This document shows, in pieces, positions 1 through 5,826 of a stretch of 14,254 nucleotides of DNA. Every line of letters begins with the position of its first letter. The first letter of the stretch is position 1. The position numbers and the translations under genes are program-made. The DNA comes from JAWXVE01 sp044425575 (GTDB lineage Bacteria > Bacillota > Clostridia > Lachnospirales > Lachnospiraceae), in assembly GCA_044425575.1 (NCBI GenBank), contig JAWXVE010000060.1, positions 1 through 14,254 of the forward strand, given 5' to 3'. A model generated the notes under the pieces. The model saw nothing but the letters and a program-made list of their open reading frames with translations, searched no databases and was not told the origin of the DNA.

Positions 1-171
1 ATAGTTCCAATCGCTTTTCCCTATCTCTTCTTTTCTGAAATTCTCTTTTAGAATTTTCAGGGTTACATTACTATTTAGAAATCAATTTTCTAAGAGCTTT
101 CGCTCCCTTTTTCAAGGTTCGGTTGCCTATTCACTATGTATTATGTTAGGCTTTGATAATTGCTTATCAAA
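1..171. other. Non-coding segment downstream of tRNA-Ser, several hairpins
   Basis: I see no convincing gene on either strand here. On the minus strand, reading away from the tRNA, there is a perfect 8-bp hairpin (152-171), a GNRA-type hairpin GAGC-GAAA-GCTC near 94-105, and a longer AT-rich hairpin around 36-61 (CTGAAAATTCT with AGAATTTCAG, one bulged base). None is followed by a clear T-tract, so none is a classical terminator. The minus-strand string GCTCTTAGAAAA (86-97) loosely resembles a boxA antitermination element, and CTTGAAAAAG lies just upstream of it. This could be the leader of a stable-RNA operon continuing beyond the window, but that is only a guess. Confidence 0.35.
152..171 (-). 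other. Perfect 8-bp hairpin immediately 3' of tRNA-Ser
   Basis: TTTGATAA (152-159) and TTATCAAA (164-171) are perfect inverted complements around a 4-nt loop. The stem starts directly after the tRNA discriminator base at 172. No T-run follows on the minus strand, so it is more likely a 3'-trailer structure of the precursor tRNA than a stand-alone intrinsic terminator. Confidence 0.5.
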
Positions 172-257
172 CGCAGAGGGTGGGATTCGAACCCACGCGC
201 CCTTGCGGACAAACGGTTTTCAAGACCGCCTCGTTATGACCACTTCGATACCTCTGC
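172..257 (-). tRNA. tRNA-Ser (anticodon UGA)
   Basis: On the minus strand the sequence folds into a class II tRNA. The acceptor stem GCAGAGG (257-251) pairs with CCTCTGC (179-173), and the discriminator is G at 172. The anticodon stem-loop is GCGGT-CTTGAAA-ACCGT with anticodon TGA at 222-220, which reads UCA and other UCN serine codons. A long variable arm with a GCAA loop is present, as expected for serine tRNAs. The T arm is GTGGG-TTCGAAT-CCCAC. No CCA is encoded: the bases after the discriminator are TTT. The 3' end must therefore be cut, probably by RNase Z (an rnz gene lies 2.6 kb upstream), and CCA added afterwards. A near-consensus promoter sits about 44 nt upstream. Confidence 0.97.
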
Positions 258-270
258 TTATGTTGTTTTG

Positions 271-295
271 TTGCACGTCGTTCACATCAGTGCAA
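271..295 (-). other. Hairpin in the tRNA-Ser 5' leader
   Basis: TTGCAC (271-276) and GTGCAA (290-295) form a perfect 6-bp inverted repeat with a 13-nt loop, lying between the promoter and the tRNA 5' end. It would be near the very start of the precursor transcript and removed by RNase P. Its function is not known. Confidence 0.4.
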
Positions 296-300
296 GAATG

Positions 301-329
301 ATTCTATCAAATATCTAGCCTACTGTCAA
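301..329 (-). promoter_or_regulatory. Sigma-A-type promoter of tRNA-Ser with A-tract UP-like element
   Basis: On the minus strand TTGACA (329-324) and TAGAAT (306-301) are separated by exactly 17 bp. Upstream of the -35 box (about 330-360) the minus strand is almost all A runs, resembling an UP element that contacts RNA polymerase alpha subunits. Strong promoters of this type are typical of stable-RNA genes. There is no terminator between ispD and this promoter. Confidence 0.85.
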
Positions 330-394
330 CAACTTTTTTGAGTTTTTCTAATTTTTTTTATTAATCCATTCTGCGCCTTGATTTTATGGGCTTT

Positions 395-1102
395 TTAGCC
401 TTTCAAAAATGAAGTGGCGATTAATAAATCTTCCGGGGTTGTTATCTTAATATTGGTATAGGCGCCTTCCACTAACTTAATGGGACGTTTCATAAAAGTT
501 TCTACAACCATAGCATCATCTGTAATTTGTATTCCTTGGTCAAGCACATGCTCTTCTTTGGCAATTAGCTCTTCATACGCTTGTTTAATTAGGGAATATG
601 CAAATACTTGAGGCGTTTGCATGGCCCATACACTGGTGCGAACAGGTGTGTGCGTAATAAAACCCTCTTCGTTTGCTATTTTAACCGTATCTTTTACAGG
701 CACTGCTAACACACATGCACGGTGTTCTGCAACTTCTACACGCAACTTTTCAAGGTGTTCTACTTTTAGAAATGGTCTTGCACCATCATGGATATAAATG
801 TTATCACAGGTATTACTTGCCATAATTCCCGCATATACAGAGTGATAGCGTTCCTTGCCACCTTCTACAATGTTGCCAATTTTAGATATACCATACCTCT
901 GGACGAATTCTTGATGACAATATTTTGCTTGTCCAGCTGGTACTACTAATATAATCTCATCCATAAAACTATCTTGTATTATTTTTAGAGAATAATATAA
1001 AACAGGCATGTCTTCTAACAACATATACTGCTTGTTTTCTCTACTATTCATTCTCTTCCCCTGTCCTCCTGCAAGGACAATGGCAACATTTTTCTCATTC
1101 AT
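395..1102 (-). CDS. ispD: 2-C-methyl-D-erythritol 4-phosphate cytidylyltransferase
   Basis: This enzyme joins CTP and MEP to make CDP-ME in the cytosolic non-mevalonate route to isoprenoids. The sequence shows the nucleotide-binding signature IVLAGGQGKRM near the N-terminus, then GGKERYHSV, the IHDGARP segment, TDDAMVVE and the C-terminal NIKITTPEDL motif, all characteristic of IspD. The protein has 235 residues from the ATG at 1102, about the usual family length. An in-frame GTG at 1135 would add 11 residues that do not look conserved; neither start has a convincing Shine-Dalgarno sequence, so I chose the one that aligns with the family. It is the last protein gene of a run beginning near 4000, 45 nt after tsaD. 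A short GGCT/AGCC hairpin spans the stop codon but lacks a T-tract, so transcripts may run on into tRNA-Ser. Confidence 0.95.
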   Translation of the reverse strand: MNEKNVAIVLAGGQGKRMNSRENKQYMLLEDMPVLYYSLKIIQDSFMDEIILVVPAGQAKYCHQEFVQRYGISKIGNIVEGGKERYHSVYAGIMASNTCDNIYIHDGARPFLKVEHLEKLRVEVAEHRACVLAVPVKDTVKIANEEGFITHTPVRTSVWAMQTPQVFAYSLIKQAYEELIAKEEHVLDQGIQITDDAMVVETFMKRPIKLVEGAYTNIKITTPEDLLIATSFLKG

Positions 1103-1147
1103 ACTTGTATGGTATCTCGGATATGGTTTTGACACCTGAACCAGATG

Positions 1148-2170
1148 TTAGCGCTCACCAATTTTTAGACTTGGTACTGCATTAAGATCATATCCGTGAA
1201 ATACTCCCTTCTTATATTCATAATATCCCGCCGTCCCAATCATGGCTGCATTATCCGTACAATAAATAGGGGAAGGACAATAGAAATCAACTCCTTCTTC
1301 TTCACAGATTTCTTCAAAGCATCTACGCAAGGTATGGTTGCATGCCACACCACCTGCTAAGGCAAGCTTTGTGATGCCATACTCTTTTACCGCTTTCATA
1401 GCGTGGTCCACTAGCACATCTACTACCGACTTTTGAAAAGAAGCCGCTATATCTTCTGGAACAATTGCTTCGCCCTTCATCTGACAAGAATTTATATGAT
1501 TTAGTACTGCTGATTTTAATCCACTAAAACTAAAATCATAAACCGCATCCTTTACTTTTGCCTTTGTAAAAGCAATAGCATTCTCATTACCCTTTTTAGA
1601 TAATTCATCAATTTTAGGTCCACCTGGATAACCAAGTCCAATTGCACGAGCCACCTTATCAAAAGCTTCCCCTGCTGCATCATCTCTGGTGCGCCCAACA
1701 ATTTCGTACACCCCATACTCTTTTACATGCACCAGGTGCGTATGTCCACCTGACACCACCAAGGACATAAATGGTGGTTCTAACAAGGGGTGTTCTATAT
1801 AGTTTGCACTAATATGACCTTCAATATGGTGCACGCCAATCAGGGGGATTTTCTTAGCAAAACTAATCGCCTTAGCGGCCGATACCCCTACCAATAGAGC
1901 ACCCACTAGCCCTGGTCCATATGTAACCGCAATGGCATCAATGTGTTCTAATGTTGTATTGGCTTCCAAAAGGGCTTGATCAATCACTTGATTAATCTTC
2001 TCAATATGCTTTCTTGAAGCAATCTCAGGCACAACTCCTCCATACAACTTATGTAATTCTATTTGGGAAAAAATCACATTAGAGAGTACATCTCTCCCAT
2101 CTTTGACCACTGCTGCTGCTGTTTCATCACACGAACTTTCTATTGCTAATATTATTGTCTCTCTCTTCAT
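1148..2170 (-). CDS. tsaD: tRNA threonylcarbamoyladenosine (t6A37) transferase subunit TsaD
   Basis: TsaD transfers the threonylcarbamoyl group onto A37 of tRNAs that read ANN codons, working with TsaB and TsaE, both also encoded in this window. The 340-residue length is typical of the family. Visible motifs are the N-terminal ASKHA phosphate loop AIESSCDETAAAVV (residues 9-22), the metal-binding HxxxH as H115-IEG-H119, the SGGHTHL segment near 139-145, the AFDKVARAIGLGYPGGP region (169-185), the LAGGVACN motif near 271 and the C-terminal metal ligand D306 in YCTDNAAMI. The ATG overlaps the stop codon of the upstream membrane-protein gene by one base (TGATG), so translation is probably coupled. 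TsaC/TsaC2, which makes the threonylcarbamoyl-AMP substrate, is not in the window. Confidence 0.98.
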   Translation of the reverse strand: MKRETIILAIESSCDETAAAVVKDGRDVLSNVIFSQIELHKLYGGVVPEIASRKHIEKINQVIDQALLEANTTLEHIDAIAVTYGPGLVGALLVGVSAAKAISFAKKIPLIGVHHIEGHISANYIEHPLLEPPFMSLVVSGGHTHLVHVKEYGVYEIVGRTRDDAAGEAFDKVARAIGLGYPGGPKIDELSKKGNENAIAFTKAKVKDAVYDFSFSGLKSAVLNHINSCQMKGEAIVPEDIAASFQKSVVDVLVDHAMKAVKEYGITKLALAGGVACNHTLRRCFEEICEEEGVDFYCPSPIYCTDNAAMIGTAGYYEYKKGVFHGYDLNAVPSLKIGER

Positions 2171-2790
2171 CAGTCATCATCCAATGCTAATTTCCAACCC
2201 ATAATTTTGTAGTGTCCCTCTTCATCTTTGCGTAGCAAAATGGATTGTATAATCTGGGAGTTACCTACATTTTCTCCTATGGTATAGGTACAGAATAATT
2301 GAGCCAACTCATCCCCTTCTTGTGTGGTGTAGACCACTTCATCTGTGGTGGATAATGTGAAATCTGCTACAGACCACCCATTATTGTGATAGACTGTAAT
2401 CTCCGTGGTTAAATCAGCCAAATATTCTTCTAGTTCCTTATTATTTGCAAATTCATCATCATACAATTCTAATGCCTTTTGTGCCAGCAAGTCAAACTCC
2501 TCATCGGTGTATATCTCATTATATAGCACTTGGGTAAGTTCTGCGTGGGCGCGAGCAACTTCTCGTGGCGTGAGTGGATAGGATGTGTCAAAATCTGTTT
2601 GCAACATTGCCTGCACACTAGAAATCTGGTTTACAAGCATCTCCTCTTCCACCTCATCCTGCTTTAGAAATTTTTGCACCATAATAATAACACCTGCACT
2701 TACAATTAAGATGATTAACAAAATGAGCCAATTATAATTCTTTCTTCCTTTTCCTTTACCTGTTCCTTTACCTGTACCTTTACCCGTCAT
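2170..2790 (-). CDS. Single-pass membrane protein with N-terminal Gly-Thr-Lys repeat; DUF6715-like
   Basis: I do not recognise a function. The 206-residue protein opens with three TGKG units and a basic stretch (residues 2-17), then one hydrophobic helix (about 20-39), then an acidic region of about 165 residues predicted outside the membrane by the positive-inside rule. The soluble part contains the phrase YPLTPREVARAHAE near residues 71-84 and a tryptophan-containing C-terminus. From memory it resembles a lachnospiraceal family of unknown function (DUF6715), but I cannot verify this. AAGGTG lies 7 nt before the ATG as ribosome-binding site. It sits 14 nt after rnz and overlaps tsaD by one base, so it is clearly co-transcribed. 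The DNA encoding the repeat is a near-perfect 12-nt tandem repeat, which could vary in copy number. Confidence 0.8.
   Translation of the reverse strand: MTGKGTGKGTGKGKGRKNYNWLILLIILIVSAGVIIMVQKFLKQDEVEEEMLVNQISSVQAMLQTDFDTSYPLTPREVARAHAELTQVLYNEIYTDEEFDLLAQKALELYDDEFANNKELEEYLADLTTEITVYHNNGWSVADFTLSTTDEVVYTTQEGDELAQLFCTYTIGENVGNSQIIQSILLRKDEEGHYKIMGWKLALDDD
2740..2788 (-). repeat. 12-nt tandem repeat encoding TGKG units
   Basis: The plus-strand unit CCTGTACCTTTA (variants with T or C at single positions) occurs about three times in tandem, followed by a degenerate copy. It is translated as TGKG repeats at the N-terminus of the membrane protein. The unit length is a multiple of three, so copy-number changes would keep the frame. 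Confidence 0.75.
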
Positions 2791-2804
2791 AATGCACCTT
2801 CTTC

Positions 2805-3740
2805 CTACGTGTTTTCTATGTATGATTCACTTTCATCTACAAATCTTAGCTCTGCCGTTTTCCCATCTTTACCCGCATATGCCCTAGGAAATATTTGGCA
2901 TACGTCCTTCATATAAATATCCGGTCGCACAAGTGAAGGACTATAGTGTGTAAGCCACAACTCACCTACATTGGCTTCCTTTGCCAGCTTAGCTGCTTCA
3001 TAAAAGGTCATGTGTTTATGTTCTTTCGCCTTTTGTGCTTTATCTGGTTCACCATACATGCCTTCGCAAATAAATAAATCAGCCTCTTTTGCACCTTGAA
3101 CGATAGATGATACTGGTCTAGAATCTGTGCAATAAGTTAATTTCAATCCCTTGCGTCCTTCTCCCATGACCATGCTGGGCGTGTAGACTACCCCATCTAT
3201 TACAATATCCTCGCCTTTTTGCAAGCGATTCCAATACCTACAATCAAGTCCAAGTGCCTGTGCCTTTTCTACTTGAAACTTACCTGCCCGATTCACTACA
3301 ATGGAATATCCATAACACACCACATTGTGCTGTACGCGAAATGCCTCTATTCGAAATCCGTTAAATTCATGCACTTCTGTTTTCTCAGTTACTTCTATAT
3401 ATTGTATTTCATAAGGGAGTTCAGGTGCAATCACTCGAAGAGATTCCACCACTCTTTGCAATCCTCTTGGTCCAATTAAAGTAAGGGGTTCTCTGCGTTC
3501 TGCATTCCCCATGGTTAATAACATTCCTGGCAATCCACTTATGTGATCTGCATGAAAGTGAGTAAAGCAGATGAAATCAATAGGATTAGGACTCCACCCT
3601 TTCTCTTTCAGTGCAATCTGTGTACCTTCCCCACAATCAACCATAATACTTTGTCCATTATAACGTGCTACCATGGATGTTAAATAACGTCTTGGTAGCG
3701 GCATCATTCCACTTGTTCCAAGCAAACATACTTCAATCAT
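2805..3740 (-). CDS. rnz: Ribonuclease Z (tRNA 3'-processing endonuclease)
   Basis: RNase Z is a zinc-dependent metallo-beta-lactamase-fold enzyme that removes the 3' trailer from precursor tRNAs, especially those without encoded CCA. The 311-residue protein starts with the family signature LLGTSGMMPLP and carries the metal site HFHADH (H61, H63, D65, H66), H138 in VQHNVVCYGY, D206 in CTDSRP, the HKHMTF segment (241-246) and H265 in LWLTHYSPS. These are all the expected zinc ligands. Length and motif order match bacterial RNase Z. AAAGGA precedes the ATG. It lies 10 nt after the zinc-ribbon gene and 14 nt before the membrane-protein gene, in one operon. The CCA-less tRNA-Ser in this window is a plausible substrate. 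Other enzymes of the fold (arylsulfatase-like) are less likely given the motif set. Confidence 0.93.
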   Translation of the reverse strand: MIEVCLLGTSGMMPLPRRYLTSMVARYNGQSIMVDCGEGTQIALKEKGWSPNPIDFICFTHFHADHISGLPGMLLTMGNAERREPLTLIGPRGLQRVVESLRVIAPELPYEIQYIEVTEKTEVHEFNGFRIEAFRVQHNVVCYGYSIVVNRAGKFQVEKAQALGLDCRYWNRLQKGEDIVIDGVVYTPSMVMGEGRKGLKLTYCTDSRPVSSIVQGAKEADLFICEGMYGEPDKAQKAKEHKHMTFYEAAKLAKEANVGELWLTHYSPSLVRPDIYMKDVCQIFPRAYAGKDGKTAELRFVDESESYIENT

Positions 3741-3750
3741 ATTTTTTCCT

Positions 3751-3999
3751 TTATAATAATTCTAACGTTTCACACTTTGTAACTGGTACCTTAAATGTTG
3801 CAATCATTTTGTCATAACATGGTTCGCACAAATCGAAGGCATATTCTTGTCCATCTTTTTGGGAAAAGAAGCCAAATTTTTGATGTCCCTCAAAGCATCC
3901 TTCTTTTAAAATACCATTCTCTACTCGCAACTTTCTCCCACAACCATTACATACTACTTCTACTAAATCGTGATGATTTTCTTTATCATAATTACGCAT
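3751..3999 (-). CDS. Small zinc-ribbon-like protein of unknown function
   Basis: An 82-residue protein with two CxxC knuckles, C17-NG-C20 and C58-EP-C61, spaced as in a zinc ribbon; C35 and H39 lie between them. No signal peptide or membrane helix is visible, so it is probably cytoplasmic. A good ribosome-binding site, GAGGAG, lies 9 nt before the ATG, and the stop codon is 10 nt from the rnz start, so the two are co-transcribed. It is first in the run of genes zinc ribbon-rnz-membrane protein-tsaD-ispD. I do not recognise a named family. A structural zinc protein acting on RNA or protein is possible, but the sequence alone does not show it. Confidence 0.8.
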   Translation of the reverse strand: MRNYDKENHHDLVEVVCNGCGRKLRVENGILKEGCFEGHQKFGFFSQKDGQEYAFDLCEPCYDKMIATFKVPVTKCETLELL

Positions 4000-4049
4000 G
4001 TGAATTCTCCTCGTCTCAGAATAACCCTACGGGCTACTTAATCCACTTT

Positions 4050-4078
4050 ATTATACTAATTAAGTGTAGGTATTACCA
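4050..4078 (-). promoter_or_regulatory. Candidate promoter for the zinc ribbon-rnz-tsaD-ispD operon
   Basis: A perfect -10 box TATAAT (4055-4050) lies 17 bp from a weak -35 TGGTAA (4078-4073, about 3 of 6 consensus bases). It would start transcription about 40-45 nt before the zinc-ribbon ATG. The -35 box falls inside the inverted repeat at 4071-4087, which suggests control by a DNA-binding protein. Confidence 0.5.
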
Positions 4079-4087
4079 GTGGTAATA
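4071..4087. promoter_or_regulatory. Inverted repeat TATTACC-AGT-GGTAATA, possible operator
   Basis: A perfect 7-bp inverted repeat with a 3-bp centre lies between the rimI stop codon and the next gene. It has no T-tract on either strand, so a terminator role is unlikely. It overlaps the putative -35 box of the downstream operon. AGTGGT recurs at 4091-4096. An operator is the most reasonable reading, but no regulator is identifiable here. Confidence 0.45.
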
Positions 4088-4099
4088 TCTAGTGGTTTT

Positions 4100-4540
4100 C
4101 TAACGTCTCCACAGAATCAGTGCATCTTCAACTGGATTATCGTAGAAATTCTTGCGCTTGCCTTCTTCTACGAATCCACTTTTCTTATAAAGACCTATTG
4201 CAGCTTGATTACTAGCACGCACTTCTAAAGTATATGCTTCTGCACCCTTGGAAGTACTATATTCCATGACTTTCTGCAATAAAACAGTCCCAACTTGTAA
4301 CTTACGATAAGATTCATTTACGCAAAGATTTGTAATGGTTCCCTCACCACAAATTAATTGTATCCCACACATACCAATCACATCATCTTCGCGTTTTGCC
4401 ACATAGTAATCCCACATGGGATGGTCAATAGCCTTCATAAAATCTTCTTTTCGATATGGTCTTGTGAAATTTTCTTGCTCTAACTCTACCATTTGCTCAA
4501 TATCCCTTATGGTAAATAATTCAACTTTCACCCTTTTCAC
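4100..4540 (-). CDS. rimI: Ribosomal protein S18-alanine N-acetyltransferase
   Basis: A GNAT-family acetyltransferase that uses acetyl-CoA to acetylate the N-terminal alanine of ribosomal protein S18. The 146-residue protein has the acetyl-CoA pyrophosphate-binding loop as RKLQVGTVLL (residues 79-88), the LEVRASNQAAIGLYKKSGF block (105-123) that is diagnostic of RimI, and NFYDNPVEDALIL near the C-terminus with the conserved Tyr133. The start is a GTG at 4540 inside the end of tsaB (20-nt overlap), with GGGAG about 10 nt upstream; an in-frame GTG three codons later is also possible. The tsaB-rimI pairing is very common in bacteria and supports the call. Substrates other than S18 cannot be excluded. 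Confidence 0.93.
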   Translation of the reverse strand: MKRVKVELFTIRDIEQMVELEQENFTRPYRKEDFMKAIDHPMWDYYVAKREDDVIGMCGIQLICGEGTITNLCVNESYRKLQVGTVLLQKVMEYSTSKGAEAYTLEVRASNQAAIGLYKKSGFVEEGKRKNFYDNPVEDALILWRR

Positions 4541-5234
4541 GCTCTAATCGCTCCCTTTCCGCTTGTGATAAACGCAAGTAGTCAGGTACATATTCCATAT
4601 AAGGTACGCCTTTTCCTTGGCAATAATACTCCATTCCCAATGAAGCCAGCACTGCTGCCCGTTGGCGATTGCAGAAAGCCTTAGCAAAAGTAACTTGGCT
4701 TTTCACTTCTTCTCGAATCCGCTGTTGATAAATAGGGGTTGCATCACCTAACAATATTACATTCTGCCCGCATTCGTTTAGTTGCTGTATTAACTCATCC
4801 ATGGAAATGGCACATTGATCCATAATAGTTTGGAAGCTTTTATCCTTATGAAAAGTGTAAATACCAGTATATACTTGTCCTCGTCTAGCGTCCATAATGG
4901 GACAGATCAAATCAGTCACACCATATAATTGATAAGCCATGGCTTCTACTGTAGGAATTGGAATAATTGGAATCTGCAATGCACCCGCCAATCCTTTTGC
5001 AGTAGCTGCCCCTATACGTAATCCTGTAAAAGAGCCTGGACCTGCTGCTGTGGCAATTGCGTCCACTGTGTCTAAGTCAAGTTCTATCATCTCTCTTAAC
5101 TCATCCATCATAGGAAGTAATGTTTGAGAATGTGTCTTCTTATATTGAATAGTATATTCCCCTAACAATGTGTCCTCTTCTACAATTGCAATAGAAGCCA
5201 CTAACCCTGAACTATCTATGGCAAGTATTCTCAT
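4521..5234 (-). CDS. tsaB: t6A biosynthesis scaffold protein TsaB
   Basis: TsaB is a catalytically inactive paralogue of TsaD that forms a heterodimer with it in the TsaB-TsaD-TsaE complex making t6A37 in tRNA. The 237 residues are typical. Recognisable features are the N-terminal MRILAIDSSG strand-loop, the HSQTLLPMMDEL segment (35-46), the hallmark AAGPGSFTGLRIG (63-75) and LICPIMDARRGQVYTGIY in the middle. The HxxxH metal motif of TsaD is absent, as expected for TsaB. GGAGA precedes the ATG by about 6 nt. It overlaps rimI by 20 nt. It is separated from tsaE by 129 nt carrying strong hairpins, unlike the tight tsaE-tsaB pairing in many Firmicutes. Confidence 0.97.
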   Translation of the reverse strand: MRILAIDSSGLVASIAIVEEDTLLGEYTIQYKKTHSQTLLPMMDELREMIELDLDTVDAIATAAGPGSFTGLRIGAATAKGLAGALQIPIIPIPTVEAMAYQLYGVTDLICPIMDARRGQVYTGIYTFHKDKSFQTIMDQCAISMDELIQQLNECGQNVILLGDATPIYQQRIREEVKSQVTFAKAFCNRQRAAVLASLGMEYYCQGKGVPYMEYVPDYLRLSQAERERLEREKGES

Positions 5235-5271
5235 TTATGTCTCCATTCTGAAGCGTAGTTGAAGAACCTGC

Positions 5272-5290
5272 GCAGAATCAAGGATTCTGC
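5272..5290. repeat. 8-bp hairpin GCAGAATC-AAG-GATTCTGC
   Basis: A perfect inverted repeat with a 3-nt loop in the tsaE-tsaB gap. A further partial copy, ATTCTG, occurs at 5255-5260 and could compete for pairing with CAGAAT. There is no T-tract, so it is not a terminator. Together with the neighbouring hairpin it looks like part of a compact intergenic element. Confidence 0.55.
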
Positions 5291-5296
5291 TCTAGG

Positions 5297-5330
5297 ATAA
5301 AAATATTTGTGACGCTCCGGCACAAATATT
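5297..5330 (-). terminator. 10-bp hairpin with T-tract downstream of tsaE
   Basis: AATATTTGTG (5302-5311) and CACAAATATT (5321-5330) form a perfect 10-bp stem with a GC-rich 9-nt loop. On the minus strand the stem runs into TTTTT, giving terminator form, but the stem is AT-rich. It begins about 33 nt after the tsaE stop codon and could end tsaE transcripts or reduce read-through into tsaB. It may instead be a dispersed intergenic repeat. Confidence 0.5.
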
Positions 5331-5363
5331 GGGATAATAAATAAGATTTTTCAAATTTATTTT

Positions 5364-5798
5364 TCACCCTCGCTTCCTCTCTTCGATGGTAATCTTACGA
5401 TAATCAAATCCCAATTCTAAATTCTTCTCAATGATAATCTCCGTATAATTATCTGGCAAAAGATCAGCTATCAAGTTGGCCCATTCAATCATGGTCACTC
5501 CTTCACCATATACATACTCCTCATATCCTACTTCATCCATTTCATCTAGGTCTCCAATGCGATAAACATCGAAGTGGTAAAAAGGCAACCTACCCTCTTC
5601 ATATACTTGTACAATGGTAAAGGTAGGACTTGTAATGGCTTCTTGAATATCAAGCCCCTGTGCCAATCCTTGGGTAAAGACCGTTTTACCCACTCCTAAA
5701 TCTCCTACTAATGTTAAAACTGCACCTGCTTGTAAGGAACTACCTATTTGCTTCCCAAGTGCTTCCGTTTCCTCTGCACTATTTGTCTCTATTATCAT
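5364..5798 (-). CDS. tsaE: t6A biosynthesis ATPase TsaE
   Basis: TsaE is a small P-loop ATPase that drives the TsaB-TsaD-TsaE cycle for threonylcarbamoylation of tRNA A37. The Walker A motif is GDLGVGKT (residues 32-39 from this start), followed by the conserved SPTFTIV strand, the FYHFDVYRI segment and the MIEWANL motif near 103-109. The length, about 144 residues, fits the family. Three in-frame starts lie close together: GTG at 5819, ATG at 5810 and ATG at 5798. I chose 5798 because family proteins typically begin just before the IIETNS-like strand, and GAGAG lies a few bases upstream. The gene follows the YcxB-like gene by 7-30 nt depending on start, so they share a promoter. Confidence 0.95.
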   Translation of the reverse strand: MIIETNSAEETEALGKQIGSSLQAGAVLTLVGDLGVGKTVFTQGLAQGLDIQEAITSPTFTIVQVYEEGRLPFYHFDVYRIGDLDEMDEVGYEEYVYGEGVTMIEWANLIADLLPDNYTEIIIEKNLELGFDYRKITIEERKRG

Positions 5799-5826
5799 AC
5801 CTGCTCTCATTCTATTCACTAACGAA

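Noticed and set aside
388..402. Short hairpin at the ispD stop codon as a terminator
   Set aside because: The stem is only 4 bp and no T-tract follows on the minus strand.
3219..3479. Plus-strand open frames inside rnz and the zinc-ribbon gene (3219-3479, 3795-4085)
   Set aside because: They lie antisense to well-supported genes, have no ribosome-binding site and no recognisable domain.
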